Of a stretch of 9,610 nt of DNA, positions 1-6,171 are shown in pieces (positions within the stretch are counted from its first letter, which is position 1; each line of letters begins with the position of its first letter). The stretch comes from Clostridiales bacterium UBA6330 (GTDB lineage Bacteria > Bacillota > Clostridia > Oscillospirales > CAG-272). The translations under genes were made by a program, and so were the position numbers. The stretch covers positions 1 through 9,610 of the forward strand of contig DJSQ01000240.1 of the NCBI GenBank assembly GCA_002438075.1, read 5' to 3'. The notes under the pieces are model-generated. The model searched no databases. It was not told the origin of the DNA and was given only the letters and a program-made list of their open reading frames with translations.

Positions 1-69
1 CTTAGGGGACTTCTCCTTAAGAAGTCCCCTAAGTGGGGTGCGGGGCAAAGCCCCGCGACCTTTTTTTTT
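1..69 (+). terminator. Tandem double-hairpin terminator, copy 1 of a repeat
   Basis: Two hairpins in a row are followed by nine T residues. Hairpin A pairs 1-12 with 22-33 (CTTAGGGGACTT / AAGTCCCCTAAG) and can add C13-G21. Hairpin B pairs 40-46 with 50-56 (GCGGGGC / GCCCCGC) around an AAA loop. GACC and a T tract at 61-69 follow, so hairpin B plus the T run forms a good rho-independent terminator on the plus strand for a gene lying to the left of the window. A second copy with compensating base changes lies at 7181-7233. The element touches the window edge and may extend further left. Confidence 0.8.
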
Positions 70-141
70 CAAATTTTTCAAGGACTAACGCGCCGAAAAA
101 AAGGCGAAACTGTTGACGAGGAACGAAAGGAGCGTGAGAAA

Positions 142-954
142 ATGACGCTGAAAACGAAATTTTCAAAGGTTGTGTTTACTGTGACCGCAGTGGCACTCAT
201 GATCGGCGCGTGGCAGCTGGTCCCCGACGCAGAGAGCGGGTATAGTTGGTATTGCGTCCACGTTAAGAACCATGCCCAGCCGAGCGCAGGGGAGCTGTCC
301 TTTGTCGAACAACACGACGGCTACTACGTCGACCACCGCCATAGTAACGCCGATGACGCGGAAAAGGTCGTCTACCTGACCTTCGACGCAGGGTACGGGA
401 ACGAGAGCGTGGAGAAAATCCTCGATACCCTCAAGGAGGAGCAGGTCACGGGATGCTTCTTTATTTTGGACGGTCTTATCCGCCATGAACCCGAATTGGT
501 CAAACGCATGGCGGCGGAAGGGCATACCGTGGGAAACCATACCATGCACCATAAGGATATGAGCCGCGAGAGCGATGAAGCACTCCTCGCCGAGCTGCAC
601 GGACTGGAGGAAGCCTATCGAACGCTGACGGGGTGCGAACTGTCGCACTACTACCGCCCGCCCGAAGGTCGGTTCAGCGAAGCAAACCTTGCCTGCGCGC
701 AAAGAAACGGCTATAAAACCATCTTCTGGAGCTTCGCCTACGCGGATTGGGATAACAATAAGCAACCGTCAGTAGAGAAAGCCAAACAGATGATTCTCGA
801 TAATACCCATAACGGCGAGGTCATGCTCCTGCACCCCACCTCGGCAACCAACGCGGCGATTCTCGGTGACGTGATACGCGAAATGCGGGCGCAGGGGTAC
901 CGCTTTGGTACAATGGACGAGCTGACGGGCGGCGCAACGGAGGCGGCGGAATGA
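142..954 (+). CDS. pdaA: PdaA-like polysaccharide deacetylase (delta-lactam-biosynthetic de-N-acetylase)
   Basis: This 270-residue protein has one N-terminal hydrophobic segment (about residues 8-27), so it is exported or membrane-anchored, followed by a NodB-type deacetylase domain (about 75-262). Motif 1 is TFDAGY (80-85). The metal-binding motif is HTVGNHTMHH (128-137), with His133 and His137 at the expected spacing. RPPEGRFSE (172-180) and LLHPTS (229-234) complete the active site. The RPP-G-FSE and FWSFAYADW blocks resemble the PdaA family. PdaA removes the N-acetyl group from muramic acid during delta-lactam formation in spore cortex, so this points to a spore former. The second motif-1 acidic residue of classical NodB enzymes is Ala here; PdaA proteins also depart from Asp at this site. 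The RBS AAAGGAG at 126-132 fits the ATG. The stop overlaps the start of the next deacetylase by 4 bp, suggesting translational coupling. No clear promoter is visible in 70-141. Confidence 0.85.
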   Translation: MTLKTKFSKVVFTVTAVALMIGAWQLVPDAESGYSWYCVHVKNHAQPSAGELSFVEQHDGYYVDHRHSNADDAEKVVYLTFDAGYGNESVEKILDTLKEEQVTGCFFILDGLIRHEPELVKRMAAEGHTVGNHTMHHKDMSRESDEALLAELHGLEEAYRTLTGCELSHYYRPPEGRFSEANLACAQRNGYKTIFWSFAYADWDNNKQPSVEKAKQMILDNTHNGEVMLLHPTSATNAAILGDVIREMRAQGYRFGTMDELTGGATEAAE

Positions 955-1631
955 GACGGCGGCGGGTGCTGGCGGGTCTGCTCGCAATGATTCTGACGGC
1001 GGTCGCACTGCCGCAAAAAGCCGCGGCGGAGCGTGTCGTCCACCATTCCGCAGACCCCGAAACGCGAAAAATCGCGCTCACCTTCGATGACGGTCCGCAT
1101 CCCTCCTACACCTATCGCATTCTGGATATCCTCGACCGCTACGGGGTCAAGGCAACGTTTTTCATGATTGGAACCAACGTTGAATATTACCCCGAGGTCG
1201 CAAAGGAGGTCCTGCGGCGCGGGCATGAGATTGGGAATCACACCTATTCGCACCATCGGCTGACTAAAATGGACGGTCCAACGCTCACCGAGGAGCTGAA
1301 AAAGTGCGAGGCTGTCATGGAATCCACGCTCGGGCACCGTCCCACACTCTTCCGCCCGCCCGAGGGCGTGGTCAGCGATGCCGTGAAAAGCTGTGCCGAC
1401 TGCCGCGGGTATACCGTGATTCTCTGGAGCGTGGATACCCGCGATTGGGAAACCAAAGAAACCGGCGCAATCGTCAACCATGTCATGCGCGAGGTCAAGC
1501 CCGGGGCGATTGTCCTTATGCACGACTACACGGCACACAGTAAAACACCGGAAGCCCTGGAAATCGTGCTTCCAAGGCTTCTGGATGAGGGCTATGAACC
1601 GGTAACGGTCAGCCGCTTAATCGGCGGCTGA
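951..1631 (+). CDS. Secreted NodB-family polysaccharide deacetylase
   Basis: This 226-residue protein begins with a typical signal peptide: MRRRR, a hydrophobic core, and a likely cleavage after AAA at residue 26. A complete classical NodB domain follows. TFDDGPH (44-50) carries the catalytic base and metal-binding Asp. NHTYSH (96-101) gives His97 and His101. RPPEG is at 135-139, WSVDTRDW at 159-166 and LMHD at 189-192. Such enzymes remove N-acetyl groups from N-acetylglucosamine or muramic acid in peptidoglycan or from chitin-like polymers outside the membrane; the exact polymer cannot be told. The GGAGG at 939-943 lies inside the upstream gene and the ATG shares ATGA with its stop, so the two deacetylases form one transcription unit. 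Unlike the upstream protein, every motif-1 residue is canonical, so the pair probably has different substrates. The last 15 bp overlap the opposing gene. Confidence 0.87.
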   Translation: MRRRRVLAGLLAMILTAVALPQKAAAERVVHHSADPETRKIALTFDDGPHPSYTYRILDILDRYGVKATFFMIGTNVEYYPEVAKEVLRRGHEIGNHTYSHHRLTKMDGPTLTEELKKCEAVMESTLGHRPTLFRPPEGVVSDAVKSCADCRGYTVILWSVDTRDWETKETGAIVNHVMREVKPGAIVLMHDYTAHSKTPEALEIVLPRLLDEGYEPVTVSRLIGG

Positions 1632-2636
1632 CGGGGTTGTGTCGGTTGTTTCCTGTGTGTCCTCCGCCTCTCCGTCACCGTCCGCTCCGTCCGTGTAGGG
1701 CGCAATCATGTAGCGGTCGATGATGGGGTAGGCGGCGTATGCCGCCATGAACGCGGTGAAGGAAAGATAGTAGAGGAGCGGCAGAATCAGCGGAATTGCA
1801 ATGTTTCCGCCGAGCAGAGCCGCGAACAGGGCAATCAGCGCCACGGCAATTGCGGTCAGCGAAAGGATGCCAAGCGCGCCCATGATGTTGCGCTTGAAGC
1901 CGAGGACCGAGAAAATCAGCGCGTTCTTGAAGATTTTGCGGATATTTAGGTTGAAGGTAATCTGGAGCAGGTAGATGTAAAACCGCATGAAGAAGTAGAT
2001 AATGGCAATGGCAAAGATTGCGAAATACATCACGTCCATTTTGAAGGTCCCCGTCTGATTGTAGAAGAACATGAAATCAAAGCCGAGGAAAAAGAGGATT
2101 GCCGCATCAATCAGACCGAGGAAAAAGCCCTGCTTCCAGTTTCGCTTGACCGCGTAGGCATAATCGGAGAAGGGGAAAACGGGGTCCCCGCGCACAATGC
2201 CGCGCAGGATGTAGGTCGCGCCGATGTTCTGCCAACCGAAGGTCAGAACCAGAAAGCCCGCGCAGATGCCCATGCCGACATAGGAAGCTGTGTTTTTGTA
2301 GGCGGGGATGAGGAACTGCGCACCGAACAGGTCGGAGAGGAAGGTTGCCTCGGTGGAATTGGAGATCAGCCCCGCACCGAAAATCTGCGGAAAGATGACG
2401 TTGTTTGCCGTTGGGGTTTTGTGCATCCCGAGGTAGAGAAACACGCCGATCAGAATCGGTGCCAGCATGGGAAGCATCATCATGTTCAGCGTGATGAGCC
2501 GCCAGAATTTGCGGCGGAGCAGACGGAAAAAGCGCCGCAGAGTGGGGCGCGTGTCCTCCTCGGGTGCGTCCTGCTCGCGGTTTCCGTTCGCGTTGAACAG
2601 GTTATAGAGCGAGTGCTTTTTGAAAAAATCCTTCAA
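1617..2636 (-). CDS. YesL/DUF624-family integral membrane protein
   Basis: This 339-residue membrane protein has about six hydrophobic segments (roughly 47-69, 118-145, 168-192, 203-225, 250-275 and 281-303). Its N-terminus (LYNLFNANG, then RRKFWRLITLN at 41-51) and its central block GATYILRGIVRGDPVFP followed by AVKRNWKQG (162-170) resemble the YesL/DUF624 family. That family is common in Firmicutes, often near carbohydrate uptake genes, and its biochemical role is unknown. The C-terminal tail (315-339) is acidic and Thr-rich. The start is a TTG at 2636-2634, chosen because family similarity begins at once and AGAGGA (2650-2645) lies at a usable distance upstream; the first ATG would lose about 50 family-like residues. 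It is probably co-transcribed with the small gene at 2716-2859. Its TTG start sits inside one copy of a 15-bp repeat, and its stop overlaps the convergent deacetylase gene. Confidence 0.75.
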   Translation of the reverse strand: MKDFFKKHSLYNLFNANGNREQDAPEEDTRPTLRRFFRLLRRKFWRLITLNMMMLPMLAPILIGVFLYLGMHKTPTANNVIFPQIFGAGLISNSTEATFLSDLFGAQFLIPAYKNTASYVGMGICAGFLVLTFGWQNIGATYILRGIVRGDPVFPFSDYAYAVKRNWKQGFFLGLIDAAILFFLGFDFMFFYNQTGTFKMDVMYFAIFAIAIIYFFMRFYIYLLQITFNLNIRKIFKNALIFSVLGFKRNIMGALGILSLTAIAVALIALFAALLGGNIAIPLILPLLYYLSFTAFMAAYAAYPIIDRYMIAPYTDGADGDGEAEDTQETTDTTPSAAD

Positions 2637-2847
2637 TTCGGTTGTCCTCTTTGCTTGGAATACTACTGTTTCAGCAGTGTTTTTTGGTGATGTGAAAAGC
2701 CGATGTATCTTCTTTTCAGATTTGATTCAGCCGTTCCTGTTTTGCTTCTTCAAGTGTGATATCCGCAGGAAGGATTCCGAACAGTGCCTTTGCAAGCTCA
2801 ACGCGGTCTTGCTTTGATTCGTCGGGATTCAGCTTCAATTCGGTTGT
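2631..2847. repeat. 15-bp exact direct repeats bounding a 202-bp unit
   Basis: The plus-strand sequence CTTCAATTCGGTTGT occurs at 2631-2645 and again at 2833-2847; matching stops exactly at both ends. On the minus strand each copy reads ACAACCGAATTGAAG. In the right copy TTG AAG are codons 8-9 of the small gene; in the left copy TTG AAG are codons 1-2 of the DUF624-type gene. The unit between them therefore carries nearly all of the small gene plus the intergenic gap. An exact 15-bp match this close is very unlikely by chance. Confidence 0.85.
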
Positions 2848-2859
2848 GCTGATAGACAT
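2716..2859 (-). CDS. Small hypothetical protein, antitoxin-tail-like
   Basis: Reading the minus strand from the ATG at 2859 gives 47 codons ending in TGA. The protein starts MSISTTELKLNPDESKQD and ends ITLEEAKQERLNQI; it is hydrophilic and probably helical, with no membrane segment. Evidence that it is translated is strong for its size: AAAGGAGG lies 9 bases before the ATG, and a perfect sigma-A promoter lies immediately upstream. The end (LFGILPADITLEEAKQERL) reminds me of C-terminal tails of small type II antitoxins, which wrap a toxin, but no DNA-binding domain or toxin gene is seen here, so this is only a weak suggestion. Codons 5-9 coincide with one copy of the 15-bp repeat that also holds the TTG start of the downstream membrane protein gene, 79 bp away. 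It may instead be a short leader ORF for that gene. Confidence 0.65.
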   Translation of the reverse strand: MSISTTELKLNPDESKQDRVELAKALFGILPADITLEEAKQERLNQI

Positions 2860-2889
2860 GGCGGATTTCCTCCTTTGTAATCTATACTT

Positions 2890-2918
2890 ATTATACCCCG
2901 CTTTCTCGGATTTGTCAA
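2890..2918 (-). promoter_or_regulatory. Perfect consensus sigma-A promoter for the small gene and DUF624 gene
   Basis: On the minus strand TTGACA (2918-2913) is followed by 17 bases and TATAAT (2895-2890). Transcription should begin near 2883, giving a short leader that contains AAAGGAGG and then the ATG at 2859. Consensus at both boxes with ideal spacing predicts strong, constitutive expression unless a repressor acts. Confidence 0.85.
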
Positions 2919-2926
2919 TAGGAACG

Positions 2927-2958
2927 TGAAATTTCGTAGGCTTCGGCTTATAATTTCA
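2927..2958 (-). terminator. Possible hairpin at the end of the ABC operon
   Basis: TGAAATT (2927-2933) pairs with AATTTCA (2952-2958), and an inner AGGC-TTCG-GCTT stem-loop lies between. The hairpin spans the stop codon of the ABC ATPase gene at 2948-2950. There is no T tract on the minus strand after it, so termination would be weak at best. It is the only candidate between this operon and the promoter of the next minus-strand unit. Confidence 0.3.
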
Positions 2959-3520
2959 GCACCCTCCCGCCCAAGCGTTCCGCGTCCTCCTGCTGGTGGG
3001 TTACGAGCAGGACGGCGGCGCCGCTTTGCTTCCACAGGGCGCGGAGACGGTCGGAGAGACGGTGGCGCAGGTCTGCATCGAGCGCGGAAAACGGTTCGTC
3101 AAGCAGGAAAAGGTCACCGCCAAAGAGTAGAGCACGCGCAAGGGACACGCGGCTTTTCATGCCGCCCGACAGCTCGGCGGGGTAGAGTGCGGCGCTCTCC
3201 GAAAGCTCCACTGCTGCAAGCACCTCCGCAATGGCGCGGGGGTCGGGCTTGGGCAGAACGGCGGAAAGATTTTGCGCAACGGTCAGCCACGGGAACAGGC
3301 GCGGCTCCTGAAACGCGCAGGAGATGCGCTTTGCCGTGCAGAGCACCCGCCCATCGGTTGGCGTGAGCAATCCCGCCGCAAGCGAGAGCAGAGTGCTTTT
3401 GCCGCATCCCGATTCGCCCATGACGGTCAGAAATCCGCCGTCCTCCAGACGGAAGGAGAGGTCGCGCAAAACGGGTGTATTTTTCTTGTAGAAAAAGGAG
3501 ACGCGTTCAAATTCAAGCAT
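2948..3520 (-). CDS. ABC transporter ATP-binding protein, SsuB/TauB type
   Basis: This 190-residue nucleotide-binding subunit would energise import with the permease and lipoprotein encoded just upstream. The Walker A motif is GESGCGKST (35-43), the Q-loop is at Gln71 (CAFQEPRLFPW), the signature is LSGGM (117-121), Walker B is LFLLDEP (137-143), the D-loop is SALD (145-148) and the switch His is 175 in LLVTH. The QEPRLFPWLTV block is typical of nitrate/sulfonate/taurine-class ATPases. The start at ATG 3520 is preferred over an in-frame ATG at 3586 because GGGAGGT lies 7 bases ahead of it and MLEFERVSF is the usual family start. The gene overlaps the permease end by 8 bp. The protein stops soon after the switch region and lacks the 40-60 residue C-terminal part of typical SsuB proteins, yet all catalytic motifs are present, so it is probably compact rather than broken. 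Confidence 0.88.
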   Translation of the reverse strand: MLEFERVSFFYKKNTPVLRDLSFRLEDGGFLTVMGESGCGKSTLLSLAAGLLTPTDGRVLCTAKRISCAFQEPRLFPWLTVAQNLSAVLPKPDPRAIAEVLAAVELSESAALYPAELSGGMKSRVSLARALLFGGDLFLLDEPFSALDADLRHRLSDRLRALWKQSGAAVLLVTHQQEDAERLGGRVLKL

Positions 3521-4283
3521 TGCGGTTACCTCCCGCGCGTGCGCTTCTGTCGAGCCTGCGGAACAGCGCGACAAAGCCGTATTCAATGAGGAGACTGAGC
3601 AGAATGACCGTCAGCGTCCATGCAAACATCTGCTCGGTTTCGAGGTACAGCCGCGCGTCACCGATCATCCGACCGATGGTCCCGCGCGGGGTGGCGAGAA
3701 TTTCCGCCGCGATGCCCGCCTTCCATGCAAGCCCAAGTGACGTGCGGCAGGCGGAAAGGAAGTAGGGGCGCAGGGAGGGGAGAACCAGCACGCGCAACCG
3801 CCGCGGATAGGAGAAGCGGTAGACCCGCGCGACCTCGGAAAGCCCCGTGTCAATGCGGTCCAGTCCCTCGTCCAGATTGGTCCAGACCACGGGCAGGACG
3901 ATGAGAAAGGTGATGAGCGAGGGGACCTTTGCCGCCCCGATGAAAATCAGGAGCAGGACGATGAAGGAAGCAACCGGCGTTGCCTTGATGATGGTCATCA
4001 GCGGCAGGAACAGGTCCCGCAGGATGCGGACGCGGTGGCAGAGCCCCGCCAAAAGCACGCCGAGCGCGACCGCCGCGAGAATGCCTGTCACGACATTGAG
4101 CAGCGACCGCCCCGTGACAAGGTAGAATTCCTTCGAGCGCACCAGTGCCCACAGAACCTTGAGCACGGCGGCGGGAGCGGGGAAGAGCAGTTCGCTCCCA
4201 ACCGACTTTGCCGCCGCCCACCAGACGAAAATCCAGAAGGCGACGGCAAAGAGAATGCGGAAAATTTTCGGTATCCGCTTCAT
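3513..4283 (-). CDS. ABC transporter permease, SsuC/TauC type
   Basis: This 256-residue integral membrane protein has about six hydrophobic segments, including residues 8-28, 60-82, 93-116, 121-135 and 220-242. The cytoplasmic EAA-type loop that contacts the ATPase is recognisable at 149-173 (SEVARVYRFSYPRRLRVLVLPS, shown in part by its invariant LP at 168-169). The following LGLAWKAGIAAEILA block (183-197) is characteristic of nitrate/sulfonate/taurine permeases of the BPD_transp_1 family. It would form a homodimeric channel receiving substrate from the lipoprotein. Its ATG shares ATGA with the stop of the solute-binding protein gene, and its end overlaps the ATPase start by 8 bp, so the three products are probably made in balanced amounts by coupled translation. 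The substrate cannot be read from the sequence. Confidence 0.88.
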   Translation of the reverse strand: MKRIPKIFRILFAVAFWIFVWWAAAKSVGSELLFPAPAAVLKVLWALVRSKEFYLVTGRSLLNVVTGILAAVALGVLLAGLCHRVRILRDLFLPLMTIIKATPVASFIVLLLIFIGAAKVPSLITFLIVLPVVWTNLDEGLDRIDTGLSEVARVYRFSYPRRLRVLVLPSLRPYFLSACRTSLGLAWKAGIAAEILATPRGTIGRMIGDARLYLETEQMFAWTLTVILLSLLIEYGFVALFRRLDRSARAGGNRNA

Positions 4284-5248
4284 TTTCCGAGATAGTAGAA
4301 CGCGTCATCCGGCACCGTGCCGCCGATTGCGCTCGCGTTGATTCCCGAAAGAATGGTCAGATAGGTGTTCATCGCGGTTTTCATGTCGTCACCCGCAACG
4401 AAATGAATGTTGCACTTCGGGATTGCGTTCTTCGCAACCGGAGCCTGCTCGAAAATGCCGTGCTTGACAATCAGCTCTGCGGCTTCCTCGGTGTTGGTGT
4501 TGACATAGTTTACCGACGCTTCATAAGCGCTGAGGAAGCTTGCAACGGCTTCGGGATGCGCTTCGAGGAACGCGGTGCGAACCACCACACAGCCCTGCAC
4601 AAGCGTGTCCTTCTTGCCGTCCAGCTTGTTCCACTCGGCGGTGAGGTCAAGCGAGACCTTCAGGTCTGCGTTCTTGGCTTTTGCAACGGTAATCATCGGC
4701 TCGGGAAGCACGGCGTAGTCCACCTTGCCCGCCGCAACTGCCGCCACGAGGTCGGCGGGAGCGGAATATTGGTTATCAACCGTGACGTTCACGTTGTTCT
4801 GTCCGCAGAGATATTTGAAAATAAAGGTCGGGTTCTGCGCGGGCGCGAAAACGGTTTTGCCGTCGAGGTCGGCAAACGAGGTGACCTCGGTTTTGCCGAT
4901 GACGTAGAGGCATCCGAGCGTGTTGACGGCGAGAACTTTCACCTTGCCCTGCGTTTTGTTGTAGGCAATCGACGCGCCGTTGGTCGGGATGGCGGCGATG
5001 TCCGCGTCGCCGTTAATCAGCGCGGGGAGAACGTCGTTTGCAAAGTCGGATTTCACTTCAAACGTATACTTTTCGGTTTTGAACGTGTCGTTTGCGGCAT
5101 CCTCCATCAACTTTGCCATACCGAAGCCGGTGGTACCGTTCATGGTGTAGACGCGGATGCTGACGGGGTCGGTCAGCGGCTTGCAGGCAACGGCGAAGGA
5201 GACGAGCAGGGCAACGAGCAGGAGCAGAGATAGTGCGCGGAGTTTCAT
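4280..5248 (-). CDS. ABC transporter substrate-binding lipoprotein (NitT/TauT-like)
   Basis: This is a 322-residue secreted lipoprotein. The signal MKLRALSLLLLVALLVSF is followed by AVAC, a lipobox-like site with Cys22 as the lipidated residue. The mature part is a periplasmic-binding-protein type II fold: IRVYTMNGTTGFGMAKLMED (31-50), DVLPALINGDADIAAIPTN (72-90), a PADLVAAVAAGKVDYAVLPEP stretch ending near 184, and TAFLEAHPEAVASFL further on. These resemble NMT1/NitT/TauT-type binding proteins that capture small organic anions or amine-containing precursors, but the ligand is not assignable. The ATG at 5248 is preferred to an in-frame TTG at 5269, because AAGGAAG lies about 10 bases before the ATG and the signal peptide then has normal length. 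It lies 28 bp after the regulator gene and overlaps the permease by 4 bp. Confidence 0.85.
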   Translation of the reverse strand: MKLRALSLLLLVALLVSFAVACKPLTDPVSIRVYTMNGTTGFGMAKLMEDAANDTFKTEKYTFEVKSDFANDVLPALINGDADIAAIPTNGASIAYNKTQGKVKVLAVNTLGCLYVIGKTEVTSFADLDGKTVFAPAQNPTFIFKYLCGQNNVNVTVDNQYSAPADLVAAVAAGKVDYAVLPEPMITVAKAKNADLKVSLDLTAEWNKLDGKKDTLVQGCVVVRTAFLEAHPEAVASFLSAYEASVNYVNTNTEEAAELIVKHGIFEQAPVAKNAIPKCNIHFVAGDDMKTAMNTYLTILSGINASAIGGTVPDDAFYYLGK

Positions 5249-5276
5249 GGTAGTAAGACTTCCTTTCAAAAATGAT

Positions 5277-5945
5277 TTATTGGTTGTAGTGTGCGAGCAT
5301 CGCGGCGGGGTCGGGCAGAATCAGATGCTTGCCGTTTTTGACCAGATAACCGTCGGCGGTCAGGCGGTCAAAGGCGCGGTAAAGCGAGGCTCTGCCAAGA
5401 TTGAGCAGGTCGGAGAGAGAGGAGAGGGATTCGGTGAGCGTGACCTCGCCCTGCCCGAGCCCCGCAAGGTAGAGTGCGAGCCGCCGCTCGGCACTGCCTG
5501 CGGTCAGGTACCCGATTTTGCGGTTGAGAAAGCGGACGCGCCCCGAAAGATACCCGATATAGCTTTGGCGGAAATCGCGGTCGTTATCCAGAAGCGCGCG
5601 GACCGTGTCCTCCGAAATCAGCAGGCAGGTACAGCCGCCCGATGCACGGACCGTGCTGACCGACGGCGCATCCGAGAACAGGTTCGCAATCCCGAACAGG
5701 TCGCCCGCGCCGAGAAAGCGCAGCAGGACGTTGTGTCCCGCATTCGGCGTTGTCACCGCCGCTTTGCCCTCTGCCAGAACGATCAGAAGCGGGGACCCGC
5801 TCTCGTCTGCCGAGCCGATGATTTCGCCGTCGGCATAGGTCCGCACCGCCCTGTCGCCGCCCGTCAAGCTGTCCAATGCTTCCCGTGACAGCCCGCCGAA
5901 CAGCGGACAGCGCAAGAGGCTCTTGCGCAACAGCTCCTCTGTCAA
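5277..5945 (-). CDS. Crp/Fnr-family transcriptional regulator
   Basis: This 222-residue regulator has an N-terminal cyclic-nucleotide-binding-type beta-roll (about 13-110; LLRCPLFGGLS at 10-20 and GDLFGIANLF at 81-90), a dimerisation helix (about 113-143) and a C-terminal winged helix-turn-helix (about 150-220; the recognition region is SDLLNLGRASLYRAFDRL, 178-195). The effector is unknown: the FNR iron-sulfur cysteine set is absent, and the Crp cAMP-contact residues are not clear. The start is TTG at 5945, with AAAGGAGG ending 7-8 bases upstream. An in-frame ATG at 6017 can be dismissed because it lies upstream of the promoter -35 box. It is the first gene of an operon with the ABC transporter. 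A palindrome over the predicted transcription start suggests autoregulation. Confidence 0.85.
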   Translation of the reverse strand: MTEELLRKSLLRCPLFGGLSREALDSLTGGDRAVRTYADGEIIGSADESGSPLLIVLAEGKAAVTTPNAGHNVLLRFLGAGDLFGIANLFSDAPSVSTVRASGGCTCLLISEDTVRALLDNDRDFRQSYIGYLSGRVRFLNRKIGYLTAGSAERRLALYLAGLGQGEVTLTESLSSLSDLLNLGRASLYRAFDRLTADGYLVKNGKHLILPDPAAMLAHYNQ

Positions 5946-5959
5946 GGCTCTCCCTCCTT

Positions 5960-5977
5960 TTGTCTCATATGATACAA
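5960..5977. promoter_or_regulatory. Operator-like near-palindrome at the regulator operon start
   Basis: TTGTCTCATATGATACAA is an 18-bp two-fold symmetric site with one mismatched pair (positions 5 and 14). It abuts the -10 box on the minus strand and spans the predicted transcription start near 5970. Its size and TTGT...ACAA ends resemble Crp/Fnr-type operators, and binding there would block initiation, so negative autoregulation by the adjacent regulator is likely. No second copy was found at the divergent promoter. Confidence 0.55.
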
Positions 5978-6005
5978 TTATAGCAACGGCACGGGCATTT
6001 GTCAA
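5977..6005 (-). promoter_or_regulatory. Perfect consensus sigma-A promoter of the regulator/ABC operon
   Basis: On the minus strand TTGACA (6005-6000), a 17-base spacer and TATAAT (5982-5977) form a perfect promoter. The predicted start is near 5970, and the leader holds AAAGGAGG before the TTG start codon at 5945. No other good promoter is seen before the genes to its left as far as 2948, so all four genes are probably transcribed from here. Confidence 0.85.
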
Positions 6006-6108
6006 GTCCTTTTTCAAAACTTTTCCCGAAAAAGCGCGAAAAGGACGGAAAAACGGTCACCCGTGCTTTGGAAAAAGGGAATTTTTCGGGTGAATTTTCG
6101 GAAACCTC

Positions 6109-6137
6109 TTTACTTTTTCACTTTTTTCGTGTATACT
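6109..6137 (+). promoter_or_regulatory. Promoter for the nucleotidyltransferase gene
   Basis: TTTACT (6109-6114), a 17-base spacer and TATACT (6132-6137) form a good but non-perfect sigma-A promoter. Transcription would start near 6144, with AAGGAG at 6158-6163 before the ATG at 6172. It is divergent from the Crp/Fnr operon promoter about 100 bp away. Confidence 0.65.
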
Positions 6138-6171
6138 TATCCTGAAGAAACTCACATAAGGAGATGAATTC

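Noticed and set aside
113..118. TTGACG as a -35 box for the pdaA-like gene
   Set aside because: The matching -10 position would fall on the start codon, and no TATAAT-like sequence is there.
2662..2685. Short hairpin ACTACTG/CAGCAGT followed by T6 on the plus strand
   Set aside because: It has one G/T pair, and no plus-strand gene precedes it; on the minus strand, which is the transcribed one, there is no T tract. Probably incidental.
3521..3586. 22-residue N-terminal extension of the ATPase from ATG 3586
   Set aside because: It lies within the permease coding region, has no family similarity, and a well-placed RBS fits ATG 3520.
4208..5233. Long open frame (341 codons) on the plus strand opposite the solute-binding protein gene
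   Set aside because: It mirrors the real gene, carries no recognisable domain and has Cys/Arg/Val-rich composition typical of an antisense shadow in GC-rich DNA.
5946..6017. 24-residue N-terminal extension of the Crp/Fnr protein from ATG 6017
   Set aside because: It spans the promoter -35 and -10 boxes and operator; the start must lie downstream at TTG 5945.
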